Shown: positions 1 to 6,309 of the stretch, in pieces
Layout of the letters: each line of letters begins with the position of its first letter
Position numbering within the stretch: the stretch's first letter is position 1
NCBI GenBank assembly: GCA_016866895.1
Contig: VGKX01000043.1
Span: 1-7,936, forward strand
Reading direction: 5' to 3'
DNA length: 7,936 nucleotides
Origin: Candidatus Parvarchaeota archaeon
GTDB taxonomy: Archaea > Micrarchaeota > Micrarchaeia > Anstonellales > VGKX01
The notes under the pieces: model-generated
Seen by the model: the letters and a program-made list of their open reading frames with translations, nothing else
Databases searched by the model: none
What the model was told of the DNA's origin: nothing
Position numbers and translations under genes: made by a program

Positions 1-90
1 AAGCAACCTGCAAACAAGCAACCTGCAAGCAAGCAACCTGCAAGCAAGCAACCTGCAAACAAGCAACCTGCAAACAAGCAACCTGCAAAT
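1..90. repeat. Tandem array of six 15-bp units, cut by the window edge
   Basis: Six consecutive copies of AAGCAACCTGCAA[A/G]C follow one another without a gap. Only the 14th base varies (A,G,G,A,A,A), and the last base of the final copy is T instead of C. The array starts at base 1, so the true copy number is unknown. All three forward frames are open through it. In frame 1 it reads KQPA followed by N or S and runs on to a TAG at 133-135. In frame 2 it reads SNLQ followed by T or A and is in frame with the glycosyltransferase that starts at 95. Because 15 is a multiple of three, gain or loss of a unit would not shift any frame. Whether it is coding (the tail of an upstream gene or the head of the glycosyltransferase) or regulatory cannot be decided here. 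Confidence 0.95.
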
Positions 91-94
91 CGGG

Positions 95-1132
95 ATGTCC
101 ATGGAAATCTGCATCCTTTCCTTTTACCCAAATAGCACAGCCAAGTCGGGCCTTTCAACCTACTCGCGGCTTCTGTGCGAGGGCCTCTCAAAAAAGCACC
201 AAGTGAAGTTTCTGATTGGCAGCACTCTTCTGGCACGTCTCGCATTTCTCACGCCACTGTTCCTGTTTTTCAACCGCAATAAGTTTGATGCATTTGTCAT
301 AGCCCATCCGGAGGCCGGATTCCTCTCGCACTTATTCCTAAAGGGAAAAAAAGTGCTTTTGGTTTTCCATGATGCAGACTCATTTGAAAAACCACCAAAA
401 GCACAGAACCCGATCTCCTCTGCATTCAGGTTCATGCTAAATAAATTCTACACAGCTGCATCCATTCATTCGATAAAAGCCTCAAGCATACTCACCTGCA
501 ACTCCTCGCTTTCCAAAGCTTCGCTTGAAAAAATTTCCGGCAGAGGGGATGTAAAAGTAGTTGCGCATGGAATTTCAAACATCTTTGTCCCGGCCAAAAA
601 CAGCTCCAGTGGAAAAAACTTCCGAATCGGATACATAGGCTCGCTAATAGGCAGGAAGAATCTTGCAGCTGCCCTTGAATACTTTTCATATGCCTACAAG
701 TCTGACAAATCCCTGACTTTCTCAATTTTTGGCCAGGGGGTGCAAAAGCCCATGCTGCAAGACACAGTCCGCAAACTTGGGTTAGGCGGCGCTGTCAGCT
801 TTGGGGATTTTGTTGAAGAGTCAAAGCTTGTGCAAACCTATGCCTCGCTTGATGCGTTTTTCCTTCCCTCAATTTCGGAGGGCTTTGGCCTTAACATTCT
901 TGAGGCGCAGCGCGTTGGAATTCCGGTAATCGTTTTCTCACAATCCACAATCCCGCAAGAAGTCTCCAAGGCTGCAATAAAAGTCGGCTCAAGGCAGGAA
1001 TTTCTGGCCGCGCTTTCAAAGTTAAAGGAGCCTGCGTATTATTCTCAAGTGCAAAAAGCCGGGCTGGACCATTCCAATAATTTCTACTTTGAAAACCATG
1101 TGGGCAAAATAGAGCGCCTGTTGGAATCCTGA
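95..1132 (+). CDS. GT4-family glycosyltransferase (GT-B fold)
   Basis: This is a predicted retaining glycosyltransferase that moves a sugar from a nucleotide-sugar donor to a growing glycan on the cytoplasmic side of the membrane. The 345-residue protein has the two-domain GT-B pattern. The N-terminal domain begins MEICILSFYP and carries an HD pair at residues 92-93. The second domain opens with a strand and loop at 176-189 (FRIGYIGSLIGRKN) and contains the family's EX7E signature as EGFGLNILE, with E262 and E270, followed by AQRVGIPVI. The usual Gly-Gly of the N-terminal donor loop is reduced to S18-G19. ATG101 (third codon) may be the true start because the family usually begins with a short leader before the first strand; neither ATG has a convincing ribosome binding site. 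The frame is open upstream through the 15-bp repeats, so an N-terminal extension beyond the window is possible. It converges on the gmhA-like gene with 27 nt between stops. It uses more CGN arginine codons (7 of 11) than the genes at the right end. Donor and acceptor are unknown. Confidence 0.88.
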   Translation: MSMEICILSFYPNSTAKSGLSTYSRLLCEGLSKKHQVKFLIGSTLLARLAFLTPLFLFFNRNKFDAFVIAHPEAGFLSHLFLKGKKVLLVFHDADSFEKPPKAQNPISSAFRFMLNKFYTAASIHSIKASSILTCNSSLSKASLEKISGRGDVKVVAHGISNIFVPAKNSSSGKNFRIGYIGSLIGRKNLAAALEYFSYAYKSDKSLTFSIFGQGVQKPMLQDTVRKLGLGGAVSFGDFVEESKLVQTYASLDAFFLPSISEGFGLNILEAQRVGIPVIVFSQSTIPQEVSKAAIKVGSRQEFLAALSKLKEPAYYSQVQKAGLDHSNNFYFENHVGKIERLLES

Positions 1133-1149
1133 CCCTATAATCCCAATTC

Positions 1150-1154
1150 TTTTT
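1150..1154 (+). terminator. Possible oligo-T terminator after the first glycosyltransferase
   Basis: A run of five T residues begins 18 nt after the stop codon, in the 27-nt gap between two convergent genes. Archaeal polymerases can terminate at short U-runs without a hairpin, and I see no stable stem before it. Short T-runs are common, so this is only a candidate. Confidence 0.3.
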
Positions 1155-1159
1155 GAACC

Positions 1160-1732
1160 CTATTTCTTTCCAAACATCTCCTGCTCGATTATTTCGCATA
1201 TGATGTGCCCGCAAAGTATGTGGACCTCCTGTATCCTGGGGGTCTTGTTGCTTGGCACATTGAGCTCAAAGTCGGCAATCCCATGCGCGCGTCCGCCTGT
1301 CGCCCCTGTAAGAAGCACTGTTGTACACCCTTTTTTCCTGCCGGCACCAAGGCCCCTAATCACGCTTTGCGCATTGCCACTTGTGCTTATCCCAACAACC
1401 ACATCACCCTTAACCGCCAAGCCCTCAACCTGCCGCTCAAACACATTGTCATAAGAGTAGTCGTTTGCAGTTGCAGTCATTGCAGATGCGTTGACGTTGA
1501 GGGCAAGGGCCGGCATGGAAGGCCTCTCAAGCATGTATTTTCCCACAAGCTCTGCCGCTATGTGCTGCGCGTCTGCAGCAGAGCCGCCGTTTCCGAATAT
1601 GAGCATCTTGTTCCCCCCTCTGTATGCCTTTACAAGCGCCTTTGAAATCGCCGCAAGCTTTGGCGCAAGCTGCGCAGCCTTTTTGTGGACCTCGACATTT
1701 TCTTCAAACGTTGCCTTTATTTTTTCCTCCAT
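1160..1732 (-). CDS. gmhA: D-sedoheptulose-7-phosphate isomerase, GmhA-like (SIS domain)
   Basis: This enzyme is predicted to convert sedoheptulose 7-phosphate to D-glycero-D-manno-heptose 7-phosphate, the first step of activated-heptose synthesis, in the cytoplasm. At 190 residues it is the usual GmhA length and shows the family's hallmarks in order: GNGGSAADAQHIAAEL (47-62) with the phosphate-binding SIS loop and E61, which aligns with E. coli Glu65; ANDYSYDNVF; GDVVVGISTSGN (109-120); and RIQEVHILCGHIICE near the C-terminus, where H176 aligns with E. coli His180. The ATG at 1732 was chosen because it is preceded by a strong ribosome binding site and gives the family length; a TTG ten codons upstream (1762) is in frame but lacks such support. 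It is the last gene of the five-gene minus-strand cluster, 73 nt after the nucleotidyltransferase. The match is close enough to prefer GmhA over other SIS proteins; the exact heptose made is inferred. Confidence 0.92.
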   Translation of the reverse strand: MEEKIKATFEENVEVHKKAAQLAPKLAAISKALVKAYRGGNKMLIFGNGGSAADAQHIAAELVGKYMLERPSMPALALNVNASAMTATANDYSYDNVFERQVEGLAVKGDVVVGISTSGNAQSVIRGLGAGRKKGCTTVLLTGATGGRAHGIADFELNVPSNKTPRIQEVHILCGHIICEIIEQEMFGKK

Positions 1733-1736
1733 CCGC

Positions 1737-1745
1737 TCACCCTCC
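1737..1745 (-). promoter_or_regulatory. Ribosome binding site fixing the gmhA start
   Basis: On the minus strand this reads GGAGGGTGA. GGAGG ends 8 nt before the ATG at 1732. It is a close match to the 16S anti-Shine-Dalgarno sequence and decides for ATG1732 over the upstream in-frame TTG. Confidence 0.75.
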
Positions 1746-1805
1746 GTAGTTGCAATAAACAAAATAACCGCGCATTTGCATCAAATCGCTTTAAGGCCCG
1801 GCCTT

Positions 1806-2570
1806 TCACTTTTTATCCAGTATCACCTTGCCGGCCCTTGCAAGTGCCCTAAACGTGCCCATGTCAATGAACCTTCCTGCAGACTTGTAGGCATAAAGCT
1901 TTCCCATGCGGCAAATAATCGGGAATGCATCAGACTCCATTGAAAACTTTTTTTCAATCCTCCCTTTTTTGGCAAGGGACTTCAGGGCCACAAGCGCCCT
2001 TTTTTCAATAAGGTAGGCCCCTGTATTGAACAGGCCCCTTCCCCTTCCCTGCTTTTCAAGAAACCTTTCAACCTTGCCGCCCCTGCCCGCCACAACAGCC
2101 CCCCTGTCCTTCAGGCTGCCCCTTTTTGCAAGAACGCTTACAAGCGCCCCGCTTTTTTTGTGGAATTTCAAAAATCCCTCCAAGTCAAGCTCCAGGTATG
2201 TGTCTCCGTTTAGCACAAGGGCGCAGCTTCCAATCAACCTTGAGGCATTAATTATGGCCCCGCCAGTGCCAAGCTGCCTCTTTTCCCTGCAGTACCTGAT
2301 TTCAAGCCCCCACTTTTCCCCGTCCCTGCAATAATCTTTTATTTTTTCATGCTTGTACCCTGTAAGCAATAGCACATCGCGCACTCCAAGCCTTGCAACA
2401 AGCCCAAGCAAATAGCCCAAAAACGGCCTGCCCTCAATTTTAACCATTGGCTTTGGGACTGAGTAGGTCAGGGGCCTAAGTCGCGTCCCAAGCCCGCCGG
2501 CAAGTATTACGGCTTGGGGCATTTGCGCCTTGCGGCCTGCGCCCGTTTTTATTTTCTTCTTCTCCATCAT
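1806..2570 (-). CDS. hddC: Sugar-phosphate nucleotidyltransferase, probably D-glycero-alpha-D-manno-heptose 1-phosphate guanylyltransferase (HddC-like)
   Basis: This enzyme is predicted to couple a sugar 1-phosphate with a nucleoside triphosphate to give the nucleotide sugar and pyrophosphate. The 254-residue protein has the nucleotidyltransferase core. LAGGLGTRLRPLT (23-35) is the nucleotide-binding G-x-G-x-R loop. It is followed by KPM at 41-43, GTGGA (101-105), LNGDT (120-124) with metal-binding D123, FNTGAYLI, and DMGTF near the C-terminus. The short single-domain form, without a left-handed beta-helix or acyltransferase extension, fits HddC. Specificity for heptose and GTP is inferred from neighbouring GmhA and GmhB homologues; mannose-1-phosphate guanylyltransferase, glucose-1-phosphate thymidylyltransferase and MurNAc-1-phosphate uridylyltransferase are alternatives. 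The start overlaps the flippase stop as ATGA, which suggests translational coupling. About 17 residues before the first beta strand are lysine-rich and unconserved-looking; ATG at residue 17 is a less likely start because it lacks the coupled ribosome binding site. Confidence 0.85.
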   Translation of the reverse strand: MMEKKKIKTGAGRKAQMPQAVILAGGLGTRLRPLTYSVPKPMVKIEGRPFLGYLLGLVARLGVRDVLLLTGYKHEKIKDYCRDGEKWGLEIRYCREKRQLGTGGAIINASRLIGSCALVLNGDTYLELDLEGFLKFHKKSGALVSVLAKRGSLKDRGAVVAGRGGKVERFLEKQGRGRGLFNTGAYLIEKRALVALKSLAKKGRIEKKFSMESDAFPIICRMGKLYAYKSAGRFIDMGTFRALARAGKVILDKK

Positions 2571-4210
2571 TGTATCTCCTTTTGGTTCCAGAACACAATC
2601 CTTGCGAATATTTTCCTGGCGTAATTTGGAAGCCCCATCCTCGCCAGGATTTTTGCCAATATCTGGGAGTCCTCCTTTTCAAACAGCCTGAAATAATTGA
2701 GCATTGCAAGGTACACAATCCCCCCAAAGACCATGAATGCTGACAGAAGCGCAACTTTCACAAGCTTGTCTGCAAGCGCGCCTGCCAGCGTTCCGTCTGA
2801 TATCGCAAAAGGCAGGTTAACAATCCTGTCATATGCAACAAGCTCGACTGCCTGGAGCGCAAGATAGGCAACCACTGCGGCGGCGATGTTTTTCCATATG
2901 CTGTCTTTGAGCCTGAAGCCAAACTTATGCTTTGCAAACCAGTTCAAAATGAGGCTTACAAGGGCAAAAGACACCATGCTTGCAAAAGCAGCCCCCCCTA
3001 TCCCAAACCTTGGAATCAGCAAAATGTTAAGCACAAAATTGAGAAGCGCGCCAGCTGCCGAGGCGACAAGTTCAATTTCAACAAGCCTCATGCCGGCCAG
3101 GGCAAGCTTTTGGGGGGAGCTAAGCAGGCTTGCAAAATTGCCGATTGCAAAAAATGCAAGCGTCAAAAAGCCGGCTTCGTATGCAGGGCCGTAAAGAACG
3201 CGCAAAATGGGCGCGCCAAACGCCACAATAAACGCAAGGATTGGCACGGAGACAAACATCATCCAGCGAAGGGCTGTGTGCGACGCTGCATTTATCCTCT
3301 TGTAGTCGTTTTTCCCGACAAGCTCGGACACCACGGGGAAAAATATCTGGATAAGGGAGCCTGAGAACATGAATATGAGGCTTGCAAAGCCGGTTGCAAT
3401 CGTGTAAATGGCTATCTGCACATTTGCCTCCTGCCCAAGAAAATAGCCAAGCATCATCCTGTCAGTATAATTCAGAATCATCCCAAAAGACATGACTCCG
3501 ACCATGGAAATCCCAAAAGGGACAAGCTCCATGACAATGCCAAGGCCGGCCCTATCCTTTCCGGCACAGGCGGCCTCAACGTGCCTTATATGCCCAAGCA
3601 GGCTCCAAATCAGGTAGAAAGAGGCTATTGCAAACGAGGCAACAAATCCTATTGTCAGCGCAGAGGCGCTTGCCCCAAGCGATGCAATAAGCACAAGTGT
3701 AGCCGCAAGCTTTGCAATGTTTTGCAGCCCAAGCCCAAACGCAGCCTCCTTGATTTTTTTGAGGGCCACAAGAAGCGCACTTGCTATGTTGAAAGCCTGG
3801 AGTGCTACAAGATGGAATGCAAAAAGCCTTATGACCGGCTCAAGCTTCGGGTTTTGGAAAAATCCCGCTATGTTTGGCGCCAAGAAAAACGTCAGGGCTG
3901 TCATTAATAGGACAAGTGCCATGCCCAAAAGCACGGCATACTTCATCACATCAAGCGCCTTTCCCCCCTCTTTTCTGCCCAAATAATACGGGACATATCT
4001 TTGCACTGCGGATGCAAGCCCCAAGTCGGCATAAACCCCAATGACTCCGACAATGCCAAGGGCAAAGTAAAAAAGCCCCACTTCCTCCTGGGAAACCATC
4101 CTTGCAATGGCAATCGTGTAGACAAACGAGACAAGCCTGTAGGCAACGTTTGTCAGGTTCTGCCAAAACGTGCCCCTTGCCATAACCTTGCTTTCTTCAG
4201 ACATTTCCAT
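2567..4210 (-). CDS. Polysaccharide/oligosaccharide flippase, Wzx/MATE-like (MOP superfamily)
   Basis: This integral membrane protein is predicted to flip a lipid-linked oligosaccharide from the cytoplasmic to the outer face of the membrane. The 547-residue sequence is dominated by long hydrophobic segments, enough for about 12-14 transmembrane helices. Early on it shows WQNLTNVAYRLVSF, then EEVGLFYFAL and DLGLASAVQRYVPYYLG, patterns typical of polysaccharide-biosynthesis flippases. Charged loops lie between the hydrophobic blocks, and the last 30 or so residues are cationic and probably cytoplasmic. It is somewhat longer than many Wzx proteins. The start at 4210 sits 12 nt after the stop of the glycosyltransferase gene; the TGA of that stop is part of a TGAGG sequence 10 nt before the ATG that can serve as ribosome binding site. 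ATG4204, two codons in, is an alternative start. The substrate is unknown; the neighbouring heptose genes suggest a heptose-containing glycan. Confidence 0.9.
   Translation of the reverse strand: MEMSEESKVMARGTFWQNLTNVAYRLVSFVYTIAIARMVSQEEVGLFYFALGIVGVIGVYADLGLASAVQRYVPYYLGRKEGGKALDVMKYAVLLGMALVLLMTALTFFLAPNIAGFFQNPKLEPVIRLFAFHLVALQAFNIASALLVALKKIKEAAFGLGLQNIAKLAATLVLIASLGASASALTIGFVASFAIASFYLIWSLLGHIRHVEAACAGKDRAGLGIVMELVPFGISMVGVMSFGMILNYTDRMMLGYFLGQEANVQIAIYTIATGFASLIFMFSGSLIQIFFPVVSELVGKNDYKRINAASHTALRWMMFVSVPILAFIVAFGAPILRVLYGPAYEAGFLTLAFFAIGNFASLLSSPQKLALAGMRLVEIELVASAAGALLNFVLNILLIPRFGIGGAAFASMVSFALVSLILNWFAKHKFGFRLKDSIWKNIAAAVVAYLALQAVELVAYDRIVNLPFAISDGTLAGALADKLVKVALLSAFMVFGGIVYLAMLNYFRLFEKEDSQILAKILARMGLPNYARKIFARIVFWNQKEIQ
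2576..2580 (-). promoter_or_regulatory. Ribosome binding site for hddC inside the flippase 3' end
   Basis: AGGAG on the minus strand lies 5 nt before the first ATG of the nucleotidyltransferase and within the last codons of the flippase gene. Together with the ATGA stop/start overlap at 2567-2570, it supports coupled translation and the upstream of the two adjacent ATGs. Confidence 0.65.
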
Positions 4211-4222
4211 ACTTTTCCCGCC

Positions 4223-5377
4223 TCAAGTTTTTTCCGCTTCAATTCCTTTCATTTCGTCAAGAACCGGGCTTAGGGCGGCTTTCCACTCAAAGCCCCTTGC
4301 CCTGGCCAACCCGTCCTGCCCAAGCCTTTTTGCAAGTTGCCTGTCCAAAAGCACCTTGCCTATTGCATCGGCAAGCGCCTTTGCATCTGCCGCCCTGACA
4401 ACTATCCCGGCGTTTTCCAGCACATGCCTTGTGCCTGAAACATCAGTCCCAATGCACGGGACGCCGCATGCCATTGCCTCAAGCAGCACAATGCCAAACG
4501 CCTCTGTCTTGTAAATGGACGGAAGCACGAACACATCCGCAAGCCTGTAATAGTCCGCAAGCTTTCCCTCTGGCGCCCTGCCTGCAAACACAACGCTTTT
4601 TTCAATTCCCCGCGCCCTGCACTTTTCCTCAAGCCTCGCTCTTAGCGGCCCCTGCCCGACAATCACAAGTGTTGCGTCAGGCACATTTTTCAAAACATCC
4701 CCAAATGCCTCCAGCAGCACCTCAACTCCTTTGTATGGAATCAGCCTGCCAACAAACAGCACGACTTTTTTTCCATCCAACCCAAGCCTGCCTGCAAGCG
4801 CCCCATCCTTTATCCCCTGGCAAAACTCCTGCAAATCAACCCCGTTAGGGGAAATTGCAATCTTGCCTTTGAATGCAGGCAGCACCTCTGAAACCTCGTA
4901 GGCATAGGTCGGGGTTGTGGCAAATATCTTTTTTGCGCCACCCAGTATAAGGGGCTTTTGGAGCAGGTTCACATAAGCCCACTTGAGAGGCGCTGCAAGA
5001 CCCCCTTTCTTGTAAATGTCGCTATGGTAGGTGACAAAATACGGCTTTCTCTTTATCTTGCACGCAGCCCAGGCAAGCACGCTTGTCACTGGGTTTGGCT
5101 CGTGGATAAGCGCGGCGTCAAACCTTTCGAACAAAATGTCGAAGAAAATCAGGGGCGAAATAGCCGCGCTTTCGTACTTGAATGGAGTCCAGGCCCTCCT
5201 CACTCCAATCTGCCCTATGTTCTGCCTGCCGCACTTTTCTCCGGCTCCAGCACAGCACACAACCTGAACGCTTCTCCCGCCTGCCGCAAGCTGCCTTGCA
5301 AGCTCAAATGCGTTTTTCTCAATCCCGCCTGTGTGCGGGTAAAAAAAGTTCGAGACAATCAAGACCCTCATAAACAT
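4223..5377 (-). CDS. GT4-family glycosyltransferase (GT-B fold)
   Basis: This is a predicted retaining glycosyltransferase acting on a lipid-linked or protein-linked glycan at the cytoplasmic membrane face. The 384-residue protein has a complete GT4 pattern: first strand MRVLIVSNFFYPHTGGIEK with the donor-loop Gly-Gly at 17-18, TYHSD with H118, SPNGVD (176-181), FVGRLIPYKG (208-217) opening the C-terminal domain, VIVGQGP, and the EX7E signature EAFGIVLLE with E292 and E300 followed by AMACGVP. The start at 5377 is preceded by GAGG 5 nt upstream; ATG5371, two codons later, is also in frame. It lies 12 nt downstream of the GmhB-like gene and 12 nt upstream of the flippase gene, so the three are almost certainly co-transcribed. 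Being inside the heptose operon, it is the better candidate of the two glycosyltransferases for a heptosyl- or mannosyltransferase, but the donor sugar cannot be read from the sequence. Confidence 0.93.
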   Translation of the reverse strand: MFMRVLIVSNFFYPHTGGIEKNAFELARQLAAGGRSVQVVCCAGAGEKCGRQNIGQIGVRRAWTPFKYESAAISPLIFFDILFERFDAALIHEPNPVTSVLAWAACKIKRKPYFVTYHSDIYKKGGLAAPLKWAYVNLLQKPLILGGAKKIFATTPTYAYEVSEVLPAFKGKIAISPNGVDLQEFCQGIKDGALAGRLGLDGKKVVLFVGRLIPYKGVEVLLEAFGDVLKNVPDATLVIVGQGPLRARLEEKCRARGIEKSVVFAGRAPEGKLADYYRLADVFVLPSIYKTEAFGIVLLEAMACGVPCIGTDVSGTRHVLENAGIVVRAADAKALADAIGKVLLDRQLAKRLGQDGLARARGFEWKAALSPVLDEMKGIEAEKT

Positions 5378-5389
5378 GCCTTCCTCTGC

Positions 5390-5947
5390 TCACTTTCCAC
5401 TGTTCTCAAGGCAGCCTTTAATTGCTTTGGCAGCCTGCGCCAAATTGTCGCAAACGAAATCAGGCACTGCCTGGTGCCGCCCGTCGCCCCCTCCATATCC
5501 CGTCCTTACAAGAATTGTCTTGCAGCCTGCATTTTTCCCAAGCTGCATGTCCCCTGTCGCATCCCCAATCACAAATGACTTTCCCAAATCCACTTTGAAC
5601 TCCTCCTGTGCCTGCAAAAGCATCCCGATTTGCGGCTTCCTGCACAAGCAGCCGTCCCCGGGCAGGTGAGGGCAGTAGTAAATCTTCCTAATCCTGATTT
5701 GCGCCTTCCAAAGCTCCCCCTCCATCTTGTCATGTATCCTCTTTAGCATTTTCTCGTCTGCAAGCCCCCGCCTTAATATTGACTGGTTTGTCACAATGAA
5801 TATGGGAAGCCCAAGGGCGCTTATGGCACGAAGCCCCTCAATTGCGCCTTGCTCAAAAACAAATTCCCTGGGGTCGGTGACATAGGTGTCCATGCGCTTA
5901 TTTATCACGCCGTCCCTGTCAATGAATATGGCCGCGGTTTTTTTCAT
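5390..5947 (-). CDS. gmhB: D-glycero-D-manno-heptose 1,7-bisphosphate 7-phosphatase, GmhB-like (HAD-IIIA)
   Basis: This enzyme is predicted to remove the 7-phosphate from heptose 1,7-bisphosphate, leaving heptose 1-phosphate for the nucleotidyltransferase. All HAD motifs are present: FIDRDGVIN with nucleophile D10 and acid/base D12; VTNQS (52-56); K104 in CRKP; and FVIGDATGD with D129 and D133. The zinc-binding insertion typical of GmhB is intact as C92, H94, C100 and C102. With the ATG at 5947 the protein is 185 residues, the normal family length. In-frame starts further upstream (ATG6010, TTG6043) would add up to 32 residues that do not resemble the family and lack a ribosome binding site. 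The chosen ATG has only a weak one. It is the first gene of the minus-strand cluster. Histidinol-phosphatase is an alternative for this subfamily, but GmhA and HddC next door favour heptose. Confidence 0.9.
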   Translation of the reverse strand: MKKTAAIFIDRDGVINKRMDTYVTDPREFVFEQGAIEGLRAISALGLPIFIVTNQSILRRGLADEKMLKRIHDKMEGELWKAQIRIRKIYYCPHLPGDGCLCRKPQIGMLLQAQEEFKVDLGKSFVIGDATGDMQLGKNAGCKTILVRTGYGGGDGRHQAVPDFVCDNLAQAAKAIKGCLENSGK

Positions 5948-6103
5948 TTTCCCATCAGCTTTTTTCCTGTTTTCCGCTTGCAAATACGTCTGCGTTGCGC
6001 CTTGCCACATTGCCTGGATTTCAAATGCCGTCTGCCATTGCAATGCATCCTGCCTTCATGGTTTTGGTTCAGCTGTGGCGACTTTGAATACAACTAGGCT
6101 GCA

Positions 6104-6113
6104 CTATTATATC
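6104..6113 (-). promoter_or_regulatory. TATA-like element for the minus-strand heptose/glycan operon
   Basis: On the minus strand this reads GATATAATAG. It is one of the two most AT-rich sites in the divergent intergenic region and is oriented towards gmhB. An archaeal start point about 25 nt downstream would fall near 6083 and leave a leader of about 135 nt. The sequence also resembles a bacterial -10 box, but I see no convincing -35 partner. Confidence 0.4.
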
Positions 6114-6140
6114 TGCCCCCTTTAATGGTTTTATTTATTT

Positions 6141-6150
6141 GCATATAAAT
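6141..6150 (+). promoter_or_regulatory. TATA-like element for the metallo-beta-lactamase gene
   Basis: The plus strand reads GCATATAAAT, inside an inverted pair ATTTAT-6 nt-ATAAAT (6133-6150). The archaeal start point would be expected near 6170-6175, giving a leader of about 135 nt before the ATG at 6310. The call rests on sequence and position only. Confidence 0.45.
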
Positions 6151-6188
6151 GGGTATCTAAGTGCTCAAAACCCTGGGTAAAGGCAAGT

Positions 6189-6250
6189 GCGCAAAAACCC
6201 CCAAGCAAAAACTAAAAGAGGCGCAAGCCCCCACTAATAGGGTGCAAGCC
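6189..6250. repeat. Three degenerate GCAA/C-rich boxes in the leader
   Basis: GCGCAAAAACCCCCA (6189-6203), GCGCAAGCCCCCA (6221-6233) and a shorter GTGCAAGCCA (6242-6251) resemble each other. The shared GCAA cores begin at 6191, 6223 and 6244, so they are 32 and 21 bp apart, close to three and two helical turns. They lie just downstream of the plus-strand TATA-like element, where a repressor would be well placed. Codon-like GCAAGC words are common in this DNA, so chance similarity is possible. Confidence 0.3.
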
Positions 6251-6294
6251 ACTTAAGTCATTGTTCAAACCATTGGGCAAAGATGGCGCAGCAA

Positions 6295-6301
6295 GGGAGA
6301 G
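6295..6301 (+). promoter_or_regulatory. Ribosome binding site fixing the metallo-beta-lactamase start
   Basis: GGGAGAG lies 8 nt before ATG6310. The in-frame ATG at 6283 has no such site, and the sequence after ATG6310 (MKIVFLGTSG) is the typical beginning of this fold, so 6310 is preferred. Confidence 0.65.
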
Positions 6302-6309
6302 TAATTGGC

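Larger units (their letters stand above)
5948..6309. other. Divergent gene-free region between the heptose operon and the metallo-beta-lactamase gene
   Basis: No credible gene was seen on either strand in these 362 nt. Small ATG-initiated frames stop within about ten codons, and the longer ones are extensions of the flanking genes. The centre (6104-6150) is AT-rich and holds a TATA-like element in each direction. If these are used, both transcripts would have leaders of roughly 135 nt before the chosen starts. A 10-bp palindrome, CATTGCAATG, lies at 6036-6045 on the operon side. C-rich boxes lie on the other side (see the repeat at 6189-6250). Confidence 0.6.

Noticed and set aside
1..90. CRISPR array
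   Set aside because: The 15-bp units are contiguous with no spacers, so this is a simple tandem repeat.
1793..1805. Dyad AAGGCC-C-GGCCTT right at the hddC stop, as a possible terminator
   Set aside because: As RNA only about four pairs with a five-base loop could form, and no U-run follows on the minus strand. It is too weak to call a terminator or attenuator.
1491..1943. 150-codon open frame on the plus strand over gmhA and the gmhA/hddC gap
   Set aside because: It is antisense to the GmhA catalytic core, crosses the hddC 3' end, and shows no family resemblance.
2886..3364. Plus-strand open frames of 102 and 145 codons over the flippase gene
   Set aside because: Both are antisense to transmembrane coding sequence and have no start-site support or recognisable domain.
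4958..5578. 206-codon open frame on the plus strand
   Set aside because: It lies antisense to the well-conserved glycosyltransferase and GmhB genes, has no recognisable motif and is rich in residues expected from reading codons backwards.
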